Assembly: GCA_023666425.1 (NCBI GenBank)
Contig: JAMPCA010000001.1
Span: 212,820 to 276,819, forward strand
Source: Muribaculaceae bacterium
Lineage (GTDB): Bacteria; Bacillota; Clostridia; Lachnospirales; Lachnospiraceae
DNA: 64,000 nucleotides
Direction of reading: 5' to 3'
Part shown: piece by piece, positions 7,646 to 16,478 of the stretch
How the letters are laid out: the number at the start of each line of letters is the position of its first letter
Numbering within the stretch: position 1 is the first letter of the stretch
Notes under the pieces: model-generated
Database searches by the model: none
What the model saw: only the letters and a program-made list of their open reading frames with translations
Told to the model about the DNA's origin: nothing
Made by a program: the position numbers and the translations under genes

Positions 7646-9693
7646 AATTCAATATCTCCTTCATTTATCATCTCGTCCAGCGTCTCGCGAATCTGCCGCT
7701 TGGCCTGCTGAATACTGGAATCCTTAAGCTGCGTGGCCGCCACATTCAGATGACCTCCGCCGCCCATGCGCTCCATGATCAGCTGCACATTGATCTCGTC
7801 GATGGAGCGGGCGCTGATGTGGATTTTACCGGCATAATCCGTAAGCACAAAGGACGCCTTGATGCCGATAATATTCAATAGCTCGTTGGCCGCCTGCGCT
7901 CCCACGACAGTGGGACTTTCCAGATCCTCACTGGGACATACCGCAATCGCATAGGCTCCACGGTATACTTCCGCATGGGACACCGTCTCCGCCCGCGCCC
8001 TGTAGCCCGCCATATCATTGCGGAGCATTTTCCGCACCCGCGTCACGTCCGCTCCCGACCGCTTCAAATACGCCGCCGCCTCAAAGGTGCGGACGCCTGT
8101 CTTTGTCATAAAATTGTTCGTGTCGATCAAAATTCCGGCATAGAGACAATCCGCCTCCGACGGCGAAAGCCTGAGCCCCTCCTGAAAATACTGCAATACC
8201 TCCGCCACCATCTCGCAGGCGGAGGAAGCGTAAGGTTCAATATAGGAAAGAAGCGGGTTCTCAATAACCTCACTGCCCTGCCGGTGATGGTCAAACACTA
8301 CAATGGAATCCGCGCGCTTTAAAAGCTCCGGGCACTCCGTATAACTCGGCCGGTTCGTATCCACCACCATGACCACGGAGCCACGGCTTACCATCTCCAG
8401 CGCTTCCTCACTGTCCACAAACATATCCTCCGGATAATCGTCCTCCGGCGAAAAACTCTCTAAGAACGGGCGTATGGAGCTGCTGGGATTGTTAATGACA
8501 ATCTGCGCTTTTTTCCCAAGGGTGCGGGCGGCGCAAAAAATACCAATCCCGGCGCCTAAAGAATCCACGTCTGTGCAGGAATGTCCCATGATCAGGACAT
8601 TCTGACGGCTCAGCATAATCTCCCGCAGCGCCTGCGCTTTCACCCTCGCCTTTACACGGGTGTTGCGCGCTACCTCCTTCGCTTTGCCGCCATAGTAGGA
8701 AGTCTCCTCCTCCTCCTTGACCACCACCTGATCCCCGCCGCGCCCCAGCGCCAGATCAATGGCCGCCCGGGCATAATCGTAGCTCTCATTGTAGGAATCT
8801 CCCCGGATTCCAACACCGATGCTCAGCGTCACCGCCATCTCATTGCCCACCTTGACGGATTTCACCTCTTCGAGAATACTGAATTTGTCCTCCTCCAGCA
8901 TCTGCAGATTCTTATATTTGAAAACTACAAAGTATTTGTCCTTCTCAATCTTGCACACCAGCGCGTCCAGCTTGGTAAAATACTGCGTCACCTTCCGGTC
9001 GATCAGCGCGATCAAAAGCGAGCGCTTCACGGACTCAATACTGTCCAGCGCCTCGTCGTAATTGTCGATGTAGACAAACGCCGCCACCTGCTTCTGCTCC
9101 TGATTCTCCTGCTTATAGCGGTCCAGCTCTGTCTCATCAAACAGATAAATCGCCGTCAGGAAATCCTCCGAGCCGGCCAGATCCAGATTCAGGCTCTGCT
9201 CTGTGATAGAATCAAAATAAATCCGGTTCAGCGAAATCCGGAAAATTCTGTCATTCCGTTCTACTTTGAGCGTACCCACGCCCTCATTCTTCTGTAAAAA
9301 ATCCCTCGTGACAGCGGGAAAGAGCGTCGTCACCGACTTGTGGTATTCTCTGTCCACCCCGGTCAGCTCCGTAAACTGCTCATTGACCCAGAGCACCTTG
9401 CCCGTATGATCTAACAGAGCATATGGAATCTCAAACTCATTCAGCAGCCGCTTCTGCACAGTCGCATACTGGGTCGCAAAATTTATGATCTCATTCGCCA
9501 GATGGGGCTTCATATAATGGTAAAAGGACAGCTCCACCGTCAGATAGATCACCGTAAAGGCAGCCACCACCACACCGATCGTCACGTCGTAAAAGAACAG
9601 CCCAACCGCCGCCAAAACCAGCAGTATGGTCAAAACCAATGGCCAGCACAGATAGAGCTTGAGCTTGCCTCTAAATCGAATCTTTGACTTCAT
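7642..9693 (-). CDS. gdpP: GdpP-like cyclic-di-AMP phosphodiesterase
   Basis: Membrane-bound enzyme that hydrolyses c-di-AMP, a second messenger controlling potassium, osmolyte and cell-wall homeostasis. The 683-residue length and architecture fit GdpP: two N-terminal membrane helices (about 14-52), a PAS-like region (about 75-150), a degenerate GGDEF domain (about 170-300) that lacks a GGDEF signature, then DHH and DHHA1 domains. DHH motifs visible are [21 protein letters not shown] and FDHHR; DHHA1 ends with [11 protein letters not shown]. The metal ligands of an active phosphodiesterase are therefore present. It is the first gene of the gdpP-rplI-dnaB operon. Confidence 0.95.
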   Translation of the reverse strand: MKSKIRFRGKLKLYLCWPLVLTILLVLAAVGLFFYDVTIGVVVAAFTVIYLTVELSFYHYMKPHLANEIINFATQYATVQKRLLNEFEIPYALLDHTGKVLWVNEQFTELTGVDREYHKSVTTLFPAVTRDFLQKNEGVGTLKVERNDRIFRISLNRIYFDSITEQSLNLDLAGSEDFLTAIYLFDETELDRYKQENQEQKQVAAFVYIDNYDEALDSIESVKRSLLIALIDRKVTQYFTKLDALVCKIEKDKYFVVFKYKNLQMLEEDKFSILEEVKSVKVGNEMAVTLSIGVGIRGDSYNESYDYARAAIDLALGRGGDQVVVKEEEETSYYGGKAKEVARNTRVKARVKAQALREIMLSRQNVLIMGHSCTDVDSLGAGIGIFCAARTLGKKAQIVINNPSSSIRPFLESFSPEDDYPEDMFVDSEEALEMVSRGSVVMVVDTNRPSYTECPELLKRADSIVVFDHHRQGSEVIENPLLSYIEPYASSACEMVAEVLQYFQEGLRLSPSEADCLYAGILIDTNNFMTKTGVRTFEAAAYLKRSGADVTRVRKMLRNDMAGYRARAETVSHAEVYRGAYAIAVCPSEDLESPTVVGAQAANELLNIIGIKASFVLTDYAGKIHISARSIDEINVQLIMERMGGGGHLNVAATQLKDSSIQQAKRQIRETLDEMINEGDIEL

Positions 9694-9733
9694 CTAACTC
9701 TCCTTATTTGCCTCCGAACGGAACACTATAAAT

Positions 9734-9762
9734 ATTATAGCATTTTCAGGAGTGCAAATAAA
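9734..9762 (-). promoter_or_regulatory. Predicted promoter of gdpP-rplI-dnaB
   Basis: Minus strand: extended -10 TGCTATAAT (core 9734-9739) with a weak -35 TTTATT (9757-9762) at 17-nt spacing, about 40 nt from the gdpP start. Confidence 0.6.
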
Positions 9763-9790
9763 GCATTTTCGGATATCCTTCCAAAAGAAA

Positions 9791-9821
9791 GGGAACCCTC
9801 TACAAGATGTAGAGGATTCCC
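9791..9821 (-). terminator. Intrinsic terminator after the NfeD-SPFH operon
   Basis: Inverted repeat with CCTCTAC / GTAGAGG core, extended by GGGAA pairing with one mismatch to about 13 bp, and a pyrimidine-rich tail on the minus strand. It lies about 25 nt past the SPFH stop codon. Confidence 0.8.
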
Positions 9822-9845
9822 CGAATCCATACAACAATATCTATT

Positions 9846-10772
9846 CTACACGTCCTTCGCCGCTTCGACAATGGACTTGGAAAGCCCCGCGATTCCCTGA
9901 ATCTCGGAAGGAATTATAATTTTCGTCGCCTGCCCGTCCGCGGCCTTGGCGAATGCCTCCAGACTCTTGAGCTGAAGCACCGCGCTGTCCGGCCCGGCCT
10001 CCTTTAGCATACGAAGTCCGTCCGCATTGGCCTGCTGAATCTTAAGAATGGCTTCCGCCTGACCCTCGGCCTCCTTGACAGTGGCCTCCCGCTTTGCCTC
10101 GGCGCGAAGGATCGCCGCCTGCTTCTCCGCCTCTGCGTCCAGAATCGCGGACTCCTTATTACCCTCCGCCACAAGAATCGTGGACTTCTTTTCACCCTCG
10201 GCACGAAGAATCGCCTCACGGCGCTCACGCTCCGCCTTCATCTGCTTCTCCATCGCATCCTGAATAGCCTTCGGCGGAATGATGTTTTTGAGCTCGACAC
10301 GGTTCACCTTGATACCCCACGGGTCGGTAGCCTCGTCCAGTGTCGCGCGCATCTTTGTATTGATCGTCTCTCTCGAAGTCAGCGTCTCGTCCAGCTCCAT
10401 ATCACCGATAATATTACGGAGCGTGGTCGCGGTCAGGTTCTCGATCGCCATGATCGGATTCTCCACACCATACGCATACAGCTTCGGATCTGTAATCTGG
10501 AAATACACGACCGTGTCAATCTGCATGGTCACGTTATCCTTCGTGATGACCGGCTGGGGCGGAAAATCCACCACCTGCTCCTTTAAAGTAACACGCCTTG
10601 CCACCCGGTCGATAAAAGGCCATTTGAAGTGAAGTCCCACTGACCATGTCGTCAGATAACCTCCCAGACGCTCCACCACCATCGCCGTTGCCTGCGGAAC
10701 GATCTTCACGCATCTTGCAAGGATGATGAGAAGAATAACCAAAATAACCAATAGTGTAATAATTGGGCCCAT
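9846..10772 (-). CDS. SPFH/Band 7 (stomatin-like) membrane protein
   Basis: Stomatin/QmcA-like protein of flotillin-type membrane domains; such proteins oligomerise and are thought to organise membrane proteases and lipids. The 308 residues have one N-terminal membrane helix (about 2-20), the Band 7 domain (about 25-175, with VVERLGGYLTTWSVGLHFKW), then a long Ala/Glu/Lys-rich coiled coil (about 175-260) and a conserved C-terminal segment with ALQLKSLEAFAKAADGQATK-like residues. It follows the NfeD-like gene by 13 nt; this pairing is widely conserved. The exact substrate is unknown. Confidence 0.93.
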   Translation of the reverse strand: MGPIITLLVILVILLIILARCVKIVPQATAMVVERLGGYLTTWSVGLHFKWPFIDRVARRVTLKEQVVDFPPQPVITKDNVTMQIDTVVYFQITDPKLYAYGVENPIMAIENLTATTLRNIIGDMELDETLTSRETINTKMRATLDEATDPWGIKVNRVELKNIIPPKAIQDAMEKQMKAERERREAILRAEGEKKSTILVAEGNKESAILDAEAEKQAAILRAEAKREATVKEAEGQAEAILKIQQANADGLRMLKEAGPDSAVLQLKSLEAFAKAADGQATKIIIPSEIQGIAGLSKSIVEAAKDV

Positions 10773-10785
10773 AACAAATCCTCCT

Positions 10786-11241
10786 TTATACCTTTTCTAC
10801 TATGAGCTTGACGCCACTGATCTCGAGAACCCGCGCGGATTCCCCCTCCTCAATGACCTCACTGTCCAAACGGGTACGCACCGTCCACTCCATCCCCTGG
10901 ACGACCGCCTTTCCGCTTTGATTACGGTTACTGACCCGCTCCGTAATTTGGATAATCTGTCCGACGAGGCGGTCTGCATTCGTCCTCTGGGTATGGCTGT
11001 TGATAAAATTCTGCACCTTTGTCTTTGTCAGTACAAGAAGCACAACCGACACCACAACAAACAAAATGACCTGTATCACAGGATTTAATCTGCAGCAGGC
11101 CGCAATCAGAGCCGCAAGCGCGCCCGCAGCGAACCAGATGGAGGTAAGTCCCACCGTCGCGATCTCACCTGCCACAAAGGCGATAAAGAGCAGAAGCCAG
11201 AGAACGATCATCGGATTAAGCGTACTTAAAAACTCTCCCAT
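10786..11241 (-). CDS. NfeD-like membrane protein
   Basis: Partner of the downstream SPFH protein. The 151 residues have about three hydrophobic membrane segments (residues about 8-70) and a C-terminal OB-fold-like domain (about 85-151, with GQIIQITERVSNRNQSGKAV-type residues) typical of short NfeD proteins without the protease domain. I chose the ATG at 11241: a GTG 18 nt upstream lies beside the Shine-Dalgarno AAAGGGGG that serves this ATG, with 7-nt spacing. It is the first gene of the NfeD-SPFH operon. Confidence 0.88.
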   Translation of the reverse strand: MGEFLSTLNPMIVLWLLLFIAFVAGEIATVGLTSIWFAAGALAALIAACCRLNPVIQVILFVVVSVVLLVLTKTKVQNFINSHTQRTNADRLVGQIIQITERVSNRNQSGKAVVQGMEWTVRTRLDSEVIEEGESARVLEISGVKLIVEKV

Positions 11242-11272
11242 CTCATGTCCCCCTTTCACTTTCTCAAAATTT

Positions 11273-11301
11273 ATTGTAATGAATTCCCGCAGGTTTTACA
11301 A
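11273..11301 (-). promoter_or_regulatory. Predicted promoter of the NfeD-SPFH operon
   Basis: Minus strand: -35 TTGTAA (11296-11301), 17-nt spacer, -10 TACAAT (11273-11278), about 30 nt upstream of the chosen start. Confidence 0.7.
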
Positions 11302-11332
11302 GGAATTTCTTTCAATTCATAAAATATCTGTC

Positions 11333-12517
11333 TCAGACAAGAGGAATTTCTATCACAAAAGCCTTTGCATAGCGCGCAAGCCCCTCCAGCCTCTGAATCT
11401 GCGGCTGCTGCACAAGAAAAAGCGCAAAGCCGTGCATCTCCACCACTTTTTTCGCAATGGACAGTCCAAGGCCGCTTCCGCCGCTACTCCGGGATTTGTC
11501 TCCCCGGGAGAATGGCTCAAACAGCTTCTTTTCCAGCTCCTCCCCGATACAGGCTCCCGTATCCGCAACCGCCACCCGCAGACATTCTTCCTCCTCCAGA
11601 AGAAACAGTCCAATGTGCGTTCCCTCCGAATTGTGGCGCATCGCATTGACCAGCAGATTCGTCACTACCCGGGCAAGCTGCAGACGGTCTGCCTCAAGCT
11701 CTATGACCTTTTCCGGAATATCCGCCATAAGCTCCATATGGCAATCCTCCACATCGGCGTAGAGCAACGCCGCATTCTCCCGCAGCAGTTCACAGAGGTC
11801 AAATTTTGTCTTTTCTAAGGAAAAGCCCTCGCTGTCCAGCTTCACATAGTCAAACAGCAGCGTAATCAGCTCGTTCATCCGCACCGCCTTGGCGCGGATA
11901 GCGTCCAGGTACTCCTGCACCCGCTCCGGCTCCGCAATCCCGTCGGACAGGGCTGTCGCATAGCCCGCCACTGTCGTAATCGGCGTGCGCAGGTCGTGGG
12001 CAATGTCAGAGAGCATGAGATTCCTCTGCCTGTCGTACTCTCTGCGCGTCGCTTCCCGCTCCCTCTCCAGCATCGCAAACTCCTTCGCCACAATGCGGGC
12101 AAAAACGACCGCCGCTACCGCAAAGGGAAGGAGAATCACTATGGAAGCCGCCAGCAGAAAACTCACCAGCGCAGTCCTGTGCCCCCCGTCCATCTGCAGT
12201 ACGCCCTCACCGGCCGCCGGAAAAAGCGTCGCCGTTCCCCGCTCCAGCATCCCGGTTATCCAGTAGAGCAAACTGTTCATGGGGGCAGGTATGAGCCGGG
12301 AGATTCCCCACAAAAGCAGCGACAGGAGCACCAGCACCAGCGCCGCCACGGAATCCATCCCCAGAGACAGCCTGCTCGTGTAATTTGGAAAAAGTGATTT
12401 GCCCACTATCGGAAGCACAAACCTCTCAAGCGCCTGCATCAGCAGATATTCCACTACGCCCACTACAGCTAAGATCCAGACAAAGGTACGAATCAGAAAC
12501 CATCGCAGCTCTTTCAT
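11333..12517 (-). CDS. Membrane sensor histidine kinase
   Basis: Two-component sensor of 394 residues, partner of the response regulator that ends 3 nt upstream. There are hydrophobic segments at about 8-35, 50-75 and 115-140. Next come a dimerisation/phosphoacceptor domain with His in SDIAHDLRTPITTVAGYA (about residue 175) and an ATPase domain with N box around NLLVNAMRHN, DTGACIGEEL and GGSGLGLSIAKK. It lacks a large extracellular sensor domain, so it probably senses membrane stress or works with the neighbouring DUF975 protein, as in antibiotic-response systems; that is inference from architecture. The signal is unknown. Confidence 0.93.
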   Translation of the reverse strand: MKELRWFLIRTFVWILAVVGVVEYLLMQALERFVLPIVGKSLFPNYTSRLSLGMDSVAALVLVLLSLLLWGISRLIPAPMNSLLYWITGMLERGTATLFPAAGEGVLQMDGGHRTALVSFLLAASIVILLPFAVAAVVFARIVAKEFAMLEREREATRREYDRQRNLMLSDIAHDLRTPITTVAGYATALSDGIAEPERVQEYLDAIRAKAVRMNELITLLFDYVKLDSEGFSLEKTKFDLCELLRENAALLYADVEDCHMELMADIPEKVIELEADRLQLARVVTNLLVNAMRHNSEGTHIGLFLLEEEECLRVAVADTGACIGEELEKKLFEPFSRGDKSRSSGGSGLGLSIAKKVVEMHGFALFLVQQPQIQRLEGLARYAKAFVIEIPLV

Positions 12518-12520
12518 TGC

Positions 12521-13207
12521 CTACTCCTTTTCCAGCCGGTAACCCAGCCCCCGGATTGTCTTGATATATGCTGAAGGATCCTCGTCCAGCTTTGCCCGCA
12601 GCTTGCTGATACAAACCATAATATTATTGTCGCTGGTGATGAATTCCTCTCCCCAGCCCTGCTCATAAATCTGCTGTTTCGTATATACCTTTCCCGGATG
12701 CGACATAAATAATTCCATAATCCTGTATTCTATGGAGGTCAGCTCAATCGTCTCCTCCCCTCTTTTTAATGTGCAGGAATCTGCATCCAGCGTCAAATCT
12801 CTTACGGTGACCGCTTTCTTTGCGCTGACGCCGCCTCCCATGGAATAAAAACGCCGGATATTGGAATTGACCCGCGCGATGGCCTCCAGCGGATTAAAAG
12901 GCTTTGCCAGATAATCGTCCGCGCCCAGATTCAGCCCGAGGATTTTTTCCGAATCCGCATCTTTGGCGGAGAGAATCATCACCGGGATATTGCTGGTCTT
13001 TCGCATCTCCTGAAGCACATGGAATCCGTCCATCCCGGGCATCATAATGTCCAGGATGCACAGATCCACCTTACTCTCCTTTAGCAGCTCCAGCACGCGC
13101 CGCCCGTTTTCCGCCTCTATGACGGTATAACCTTCATTTTCCAGATAGAGGCGGAGAAGATTCCGAATCTCCGCCTCGTCGTCTGCTATCAAAATCGTAT
13201 AGCCCAT
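12521..13207 (-). CDS. OmpR/PhoB-family response regulator
   Basis: DNA-binding regulator of 228 residues. The receiver domain (about 1-120) has the phospho-Asp in LCILDIMMPGMDG and the lysine in LAKPFNP. The C-terminal winged helix (about 130-225) ends with IKTIRGLGYRLEKE. I chose the ATG at 13207 because AAGAGAGGA sits 5 nt upstream; the longer frame back to 13246 adds 13 residues that do not belong to the receiver fold. It lies between a DUF975 gene and its histidine kinase. CTTAAT repeats 11 bp apart upstream of the operon (14138-14154) suit a tandem-dimer operator. Confidence 0.95.
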   Translation of the reverse strand: MGYTILIADDEAEIRNLLRLYLENEGYTVIEAENGRRVLELLKESKVDLCILDIMMPGMDGFHVLQEMRKTSNIPVMILSAKDADSEKILGLNLGADDYLAKPFNPLEAIARVNSNIRRFYSMGGGVSAKKAVTVRDLTLDADSCTLKRGEETIELTSIEYRIMELFMSHPGKVYTKQQIYEQGWGEEFITSDNNIMVCISKLRAKLDEDPSAYIKTIRGLGYRLEKE

Positions 13208-13255
13208 AATTTCCTCTCTTACTGCTGCATGAAAACGTCTGTCCATGCATCCTGC

Positions 13256-14056
13256 CTATGCACCCATTGTTTCCTGTGCGCCATCGAAGCCTTCCGTCCG
13301 GGGCGCCGGATTCCCATAACGCAGCGCCTCATACAGTGCGGCGTGAGTGGCATTCACATAGGGCGCTACATAGAAGAAATCTAAAACTCCCAGCGTCATT
13401 ACTGCAAGAAGCTTCCAGCCAAGGAAGGACAGATCCAGCACAAAAGCTTTCCACTTCTGCCCGTTCATCATGCGCTTACTCTCTCCAAAGGCCTCCTCCT
13501 TCGACATCTGCGGATGCTCTGCCAGAAGATAAGGAATCATCTGGTATTCATAACTCTTGACAATGCCCGGAATGACGAATAATAGCGACCACAAAAGAAT
13601 ATAGATATCTCTCGAAAACAGAATCTTTACTATATTTTTATAGCTGTGGTCAAAGCCGAAGGCAACCTCCTTCACCTGCGCAGGCTCACTCAGGTTTCTG
13701 AAAAAGAATCTGTCACAGCCAAGCTCCACCGGATTGCAGATGAATGCGTCGAGCACAAATACCATGGCAATCGCCGCCAGAAATACAATCAATACAATGA
13801 TTACGACTACGATCAGGGCAACCATCTCTTCCGTCTCCGTCTCCATATGCAGATCCGCCGGTTCCAGCGTATATGTGATCTCGTAGCCTTCCTTATACTC
13901 CGGTTCCGGCGAGTTGCCCGAATCCCCGCCAAAGGCTGTCGCCGCGGTCACGCCGCCGGCCACCAGCGCAAACAAAAGACTGATCAGCACCGATTTCCAG
14001 TAATTTCTCTGAAACGAGACTTTTGCCCTCTCCTTTAACTTTTTTCTTTCCCACAT
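13256..14056 (-). CDS. DUF975-family membrane protein
   Basis: Integral membrane protein of 266 residues with an N-terminal basic stretch (MWERKKLKERAK) and about five or six hydrophobic segments. The family motif region includes YEYQMIPYLLAEHP and ESKRMMNGQKWKAF, typical of DUF975 proteins. Function is unknown. It is the first gene of an operon with a two-component system, which suggests a target or accessory sensor of that system. AAGGAGG precedes the ATG. Confidence 0.82.
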   Translation of the reverse strand: MWERKKLKERAKVSFQRNYWKSVLISLLFALVAGGVTAATAFGGDSGNSPEPEYKEGYEITYTLEPADLHMETETEEMVALIVVVIIVLIVFLAAIAMVFVLDAFICNPVELGCDRFFFRNLSEPAQVKEVAFGFDHSYKNIVKILFSRDIYILLWSLLFVIPGIVKSYEYQMIPYLLAEHPQMSKEEAFGESKRMMNGQKWKAFVLDLSFLGWKLLAVMTLGVLDFFYVAPYVNATHAALYEALRYGNPAPRTEGFDGAQETMGA

Positions 14057-14137
14057 AATTGTTCCTCCTTATAATGAATCGTGTTTGTTGTATGGTCTTA
14101 GCTTATCACCCAATTCTTTCCGGCAGACATGGGAAAT

Positions 14138-14154
14138 CTTAATATTACCTTAAT
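14138..14154. promoter_or_regulatory. Candidate response-regulator operator (direct repeats)
   Basis: CTTAAT occurs twice with an 11-bp period (14138-14143 and 14149-14154), about 85-100 bp upstream of the DUF975 start. Direct repeats one helical turn apart are the usual target of OmpR/PhoB regulators such as the one encoded two genes downstream. No footprint-like longer consensus can be read. Confidence 0.4.
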
Positions 14155-14230
14155 CCACAGATATTTGTAGTTTATCATGGGCAGACGGCTCTATCAAGCA
14201 CATATAATTTCAATCTTTTGACAAAAGCGG

Positions 14231-14259
14231 TTGCATTTTTCTGTAAATTTTACTATGAT
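14231..14259 (+). promoter_or_regulatory. Predicted promoter of the HD-GYP gene
   Basis: -35 TTGCAT (14231-14236), 17-nt spacer, -10 TATGAT (14254-14259), about 45 nt upstream of the ATG at 14303. The 14057-14302 spacer therefore holds divergent promoters. Confidence 0.65.
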
Positions 14260-14302
14260 AACAATATCCCCCTAAGAATCCGACGCAGAGGAGTATATCG
14301 TT

Positions 14303-16468
14303 ATGCTAATAGGCTATTACACCGGGATGCTGCTTATATCGCTCCTGTTTTTATTTTCATTTATCTGGCTGGGAATAAAGTTTAATATATGCTATATTCT
14401 CACTTATGTCACCATAGTCATCACCAACTTTGGTTATCTGTCGCTTGCACTCTCCACTTCCACGGAGGAGGCGCTCCTTGCGAACCGTGTGGTCTACCTC
14501 GGCGGGGTATTTCTGCCCTTTTTCCTCTTTTTGATTATGGTAGATCTCTGCCGGATTAAAATTCCCCATCTGGCAGTCGGCCTTCTTACCGGATACAATT
14601 TCCTCGTACTTTTATGTACCTTTTCACCTGGTTTCAGCTCTGTCTATTACCGCTCCGTGGAGCTTCGCCAGTTCCTGGGCAGTACATATCTTGTAAAGGA
14701 ATACGGCCCCCTGCACAGCGCCTACCTTGTACACTGGCTCTGCTTTATGCTTGTGATGGTCATTATCGTCGGCATTTCCATGTTCCGGCAGCAGATGGTG
14801 TCCTACAAGACCGCAAATATGCTGAGTATACTTGTCATAATGAATGCCCTGATCTATCTGACTGAGCGCCTGATCAAGGTTCCGATTGAGCTCATGCCCC
14901 TCTCCTACTGTATTTCCGAGGGACTGGTGCTCGCCCGTTTGCGCAGCATAAACCTCTACGATATGTCCTCCAATATTATGAATGTCATGCAGCATCGGAA
15001 TGAGTACGGCTATTTTACATTCACCACCGACTTAAAATTTGTCAACACGAACGAATTCGCGACATCCATATACCCGGAGGTCCGGACGCTGCGCATCGAC
15101 CACCATGTCGGCGACGACGATACGCCCTTCCGTCAGGAAATTATGCTGTGGCTGGAGCCTCTTAGCAGGGGCGAAGACGTCCCCACAGAGAAAATGATCG
15201 TTCACGGCAGCCAGATTCTCAAGTGCAGTGTCAAGAAAATCTATCAGGGGAGCAATAAACGGTATGTGGGCTATCTCGTGGAGATACTTGACGACACCAA
15301 ACAGCAGAACTATATTACAATGATTGAGAAATTTAATGAGACTCTCGAGCAGGAGGTTGACAAAAAGACGGCAAACCTCCAGCGAATGCAGGAGGAGATT
15401 ATCTTAAGCTTCGCCAATATGGTCGAGAGCAGGGATCATGTCACCGGAGGACACATCAAGCGCTCCAGCGGCTATGTGCGGATTCTCGCGGACAAGCTTG
15501 CGCAGATGGATCTGTTTCCGGAATTTCAGGATCCCGAATATATCAAGGATATCTGTATGGCCGCGCCTCTGCACGACATTGGCAAGATTGCCATTCCGGA
15601 CAGTATCCTGAACAAGCCCGGAAAATACGAGCCGCAGGAATACGAGATTATGAAAAAGCATCCGCTCCTCGGCGGCAACATTCTGGACGAGACACTTTCT
15701 ACACTTGAGGATCAGAAATACTACCAGATTGCATGGCAGACGGCCATGTTCCACCACGAGCGCTGGGACGGCAACGGCTATCCCACAAGACTGTCCGGGG
15801 AAGAGATTCCGCTGTGCGCCAGAGTGATGGCCATCGCGGACGTCTTTGACGCTCTGACCTCCCGGCGTCCCTACAAAGATGAGTTCACGCTGGAGCAGGC
15901 CTTTGATATTATCTATGAGGGCAAAGGCACCCAGTTCGACCCGCGCCTCGTAGATGTGTGCATGGCCTGCAAAGAGGAGTTCGCCTCCTTCTGTATTGAG
16001 CAGAAAGAAGCCGGGGAAAAGCTCTCCAAAGACGACCTCGATAATCTGATGCAGACCGTCTTTAACGAGGAGGAGTACTCCAACGCCTATCAGGTCTCCT
16101 ATGCAGAGTGGGGAAAATTCGTCAGCTACATCAAGAACCTAGCGATCCGCAACAAACAGAATATGTATCTGATCATGTTTACGATTGACTCCAAATCGAA
16201 CCAGTACCTGACGGACGACCAGAAGCGGCTCGCCATGATCAACCTGAAACTGTCCGTCGTATCCTCTCTGCGCAGCTCGGATATGACCACACAGATTTCC
16301 AACATTCAGCGTGTGGTCATGCTGTTAAACATTGATTACAGCGGAATACGCATTGTGACAAAGCGGATTCGCGACGCTTTCGACAAACAGAACACCGACG
16401 AGGATATCACAATCAACTACGTTGTCACCAATCCACTTCGGGAAGAGCACAATGTCCCCATACGCTAA
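14303..16468 (+). CDS. 7TM-PAS-HD-GYP protein, predicted cyclic-di-GMP phosphodiesterase
   Basis: Membrane signalling protein of 721 residues. Residues about 1-225 form seven hydrophobic segments like the 7TM N-terminus of some histidine kinases. A PAS-like region (about 232-335) and a short coiled coil (about 340-370) follow. The HD-GYP domain (about 370-555) has HIKRSSGYV, the HDIGKIAIPD metal site and HHERWDGNGYP, the residues expected for an active c-di-GMP phosphodiesterase. The last 140 residues look like a GGDEF fold that lost its signature: the position expected for GGDEF reads SNIQRV within QISNIQRVVMLLN. It is a single gene with its own promoter, convergent with the next gene. Confidence 0.88.
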   Translation: MLIGYYTGMLLISLLFLFSFIWLGIKFNICYILTYVTIVITNFGYLSLALSTSTEEALLANRVVYLGGVFLPFFLFLIMVDLCRIKIPHLAVGLLTGYNFLVLLCTFSPGFSSVYYRSVELRQFLGSTYLVKEYGPLHSAYLVHWLCFMLVMVIIVGISMFRQQMVSYKTANMLSILVIMNALIYLTERLIKVPIELMPLSYCISEGLVLARLRSINLYDMSSNIMNVMQHRNEYGYFTFTTDLKFVNTNEFATSIYPEVRTLRIDHHVGDDDTPFRQEIMLWLEPLSRGEDVPTEKMIVHGSQILKCSVKKIYQGSNKRYVGYLVEILDDTKQQNYITMIEKFNETLEQEVDKKTANLQRMQEEIILSFANMVESRDHVTGGHIKRSSGYVRILADKLAQMDLFPEFQDPEYIKDICMAAPLHDIGKIAIPDSILNKPGKYEPQEYEIMKKHPLLGGNILDETLSTLEDQKYYQIAWQTAMFHHERWDGNGYPTRLSGEEIPLCARVMAIADVFDALTSRRPYKDEFTLEQAFDIIYEGKGTQFDPRLVDVCMACKEEFASFCIEQKEAGEKLSKDDLDNLMQTVFNEEEYSNAYQVSYAEWGKFVSYIKNLAIRNKQNMYLIMFTIDSKSNQYLTDDQKRLAMINLKLSVVSSLRSSDMTTQISNIQRVVMLLNIDYSGIRIVTKRIRDAFDKQNTDEDITINYVVTNPLREEHNVPIR

Positions 16469-16478
16469 AGCATCACTC

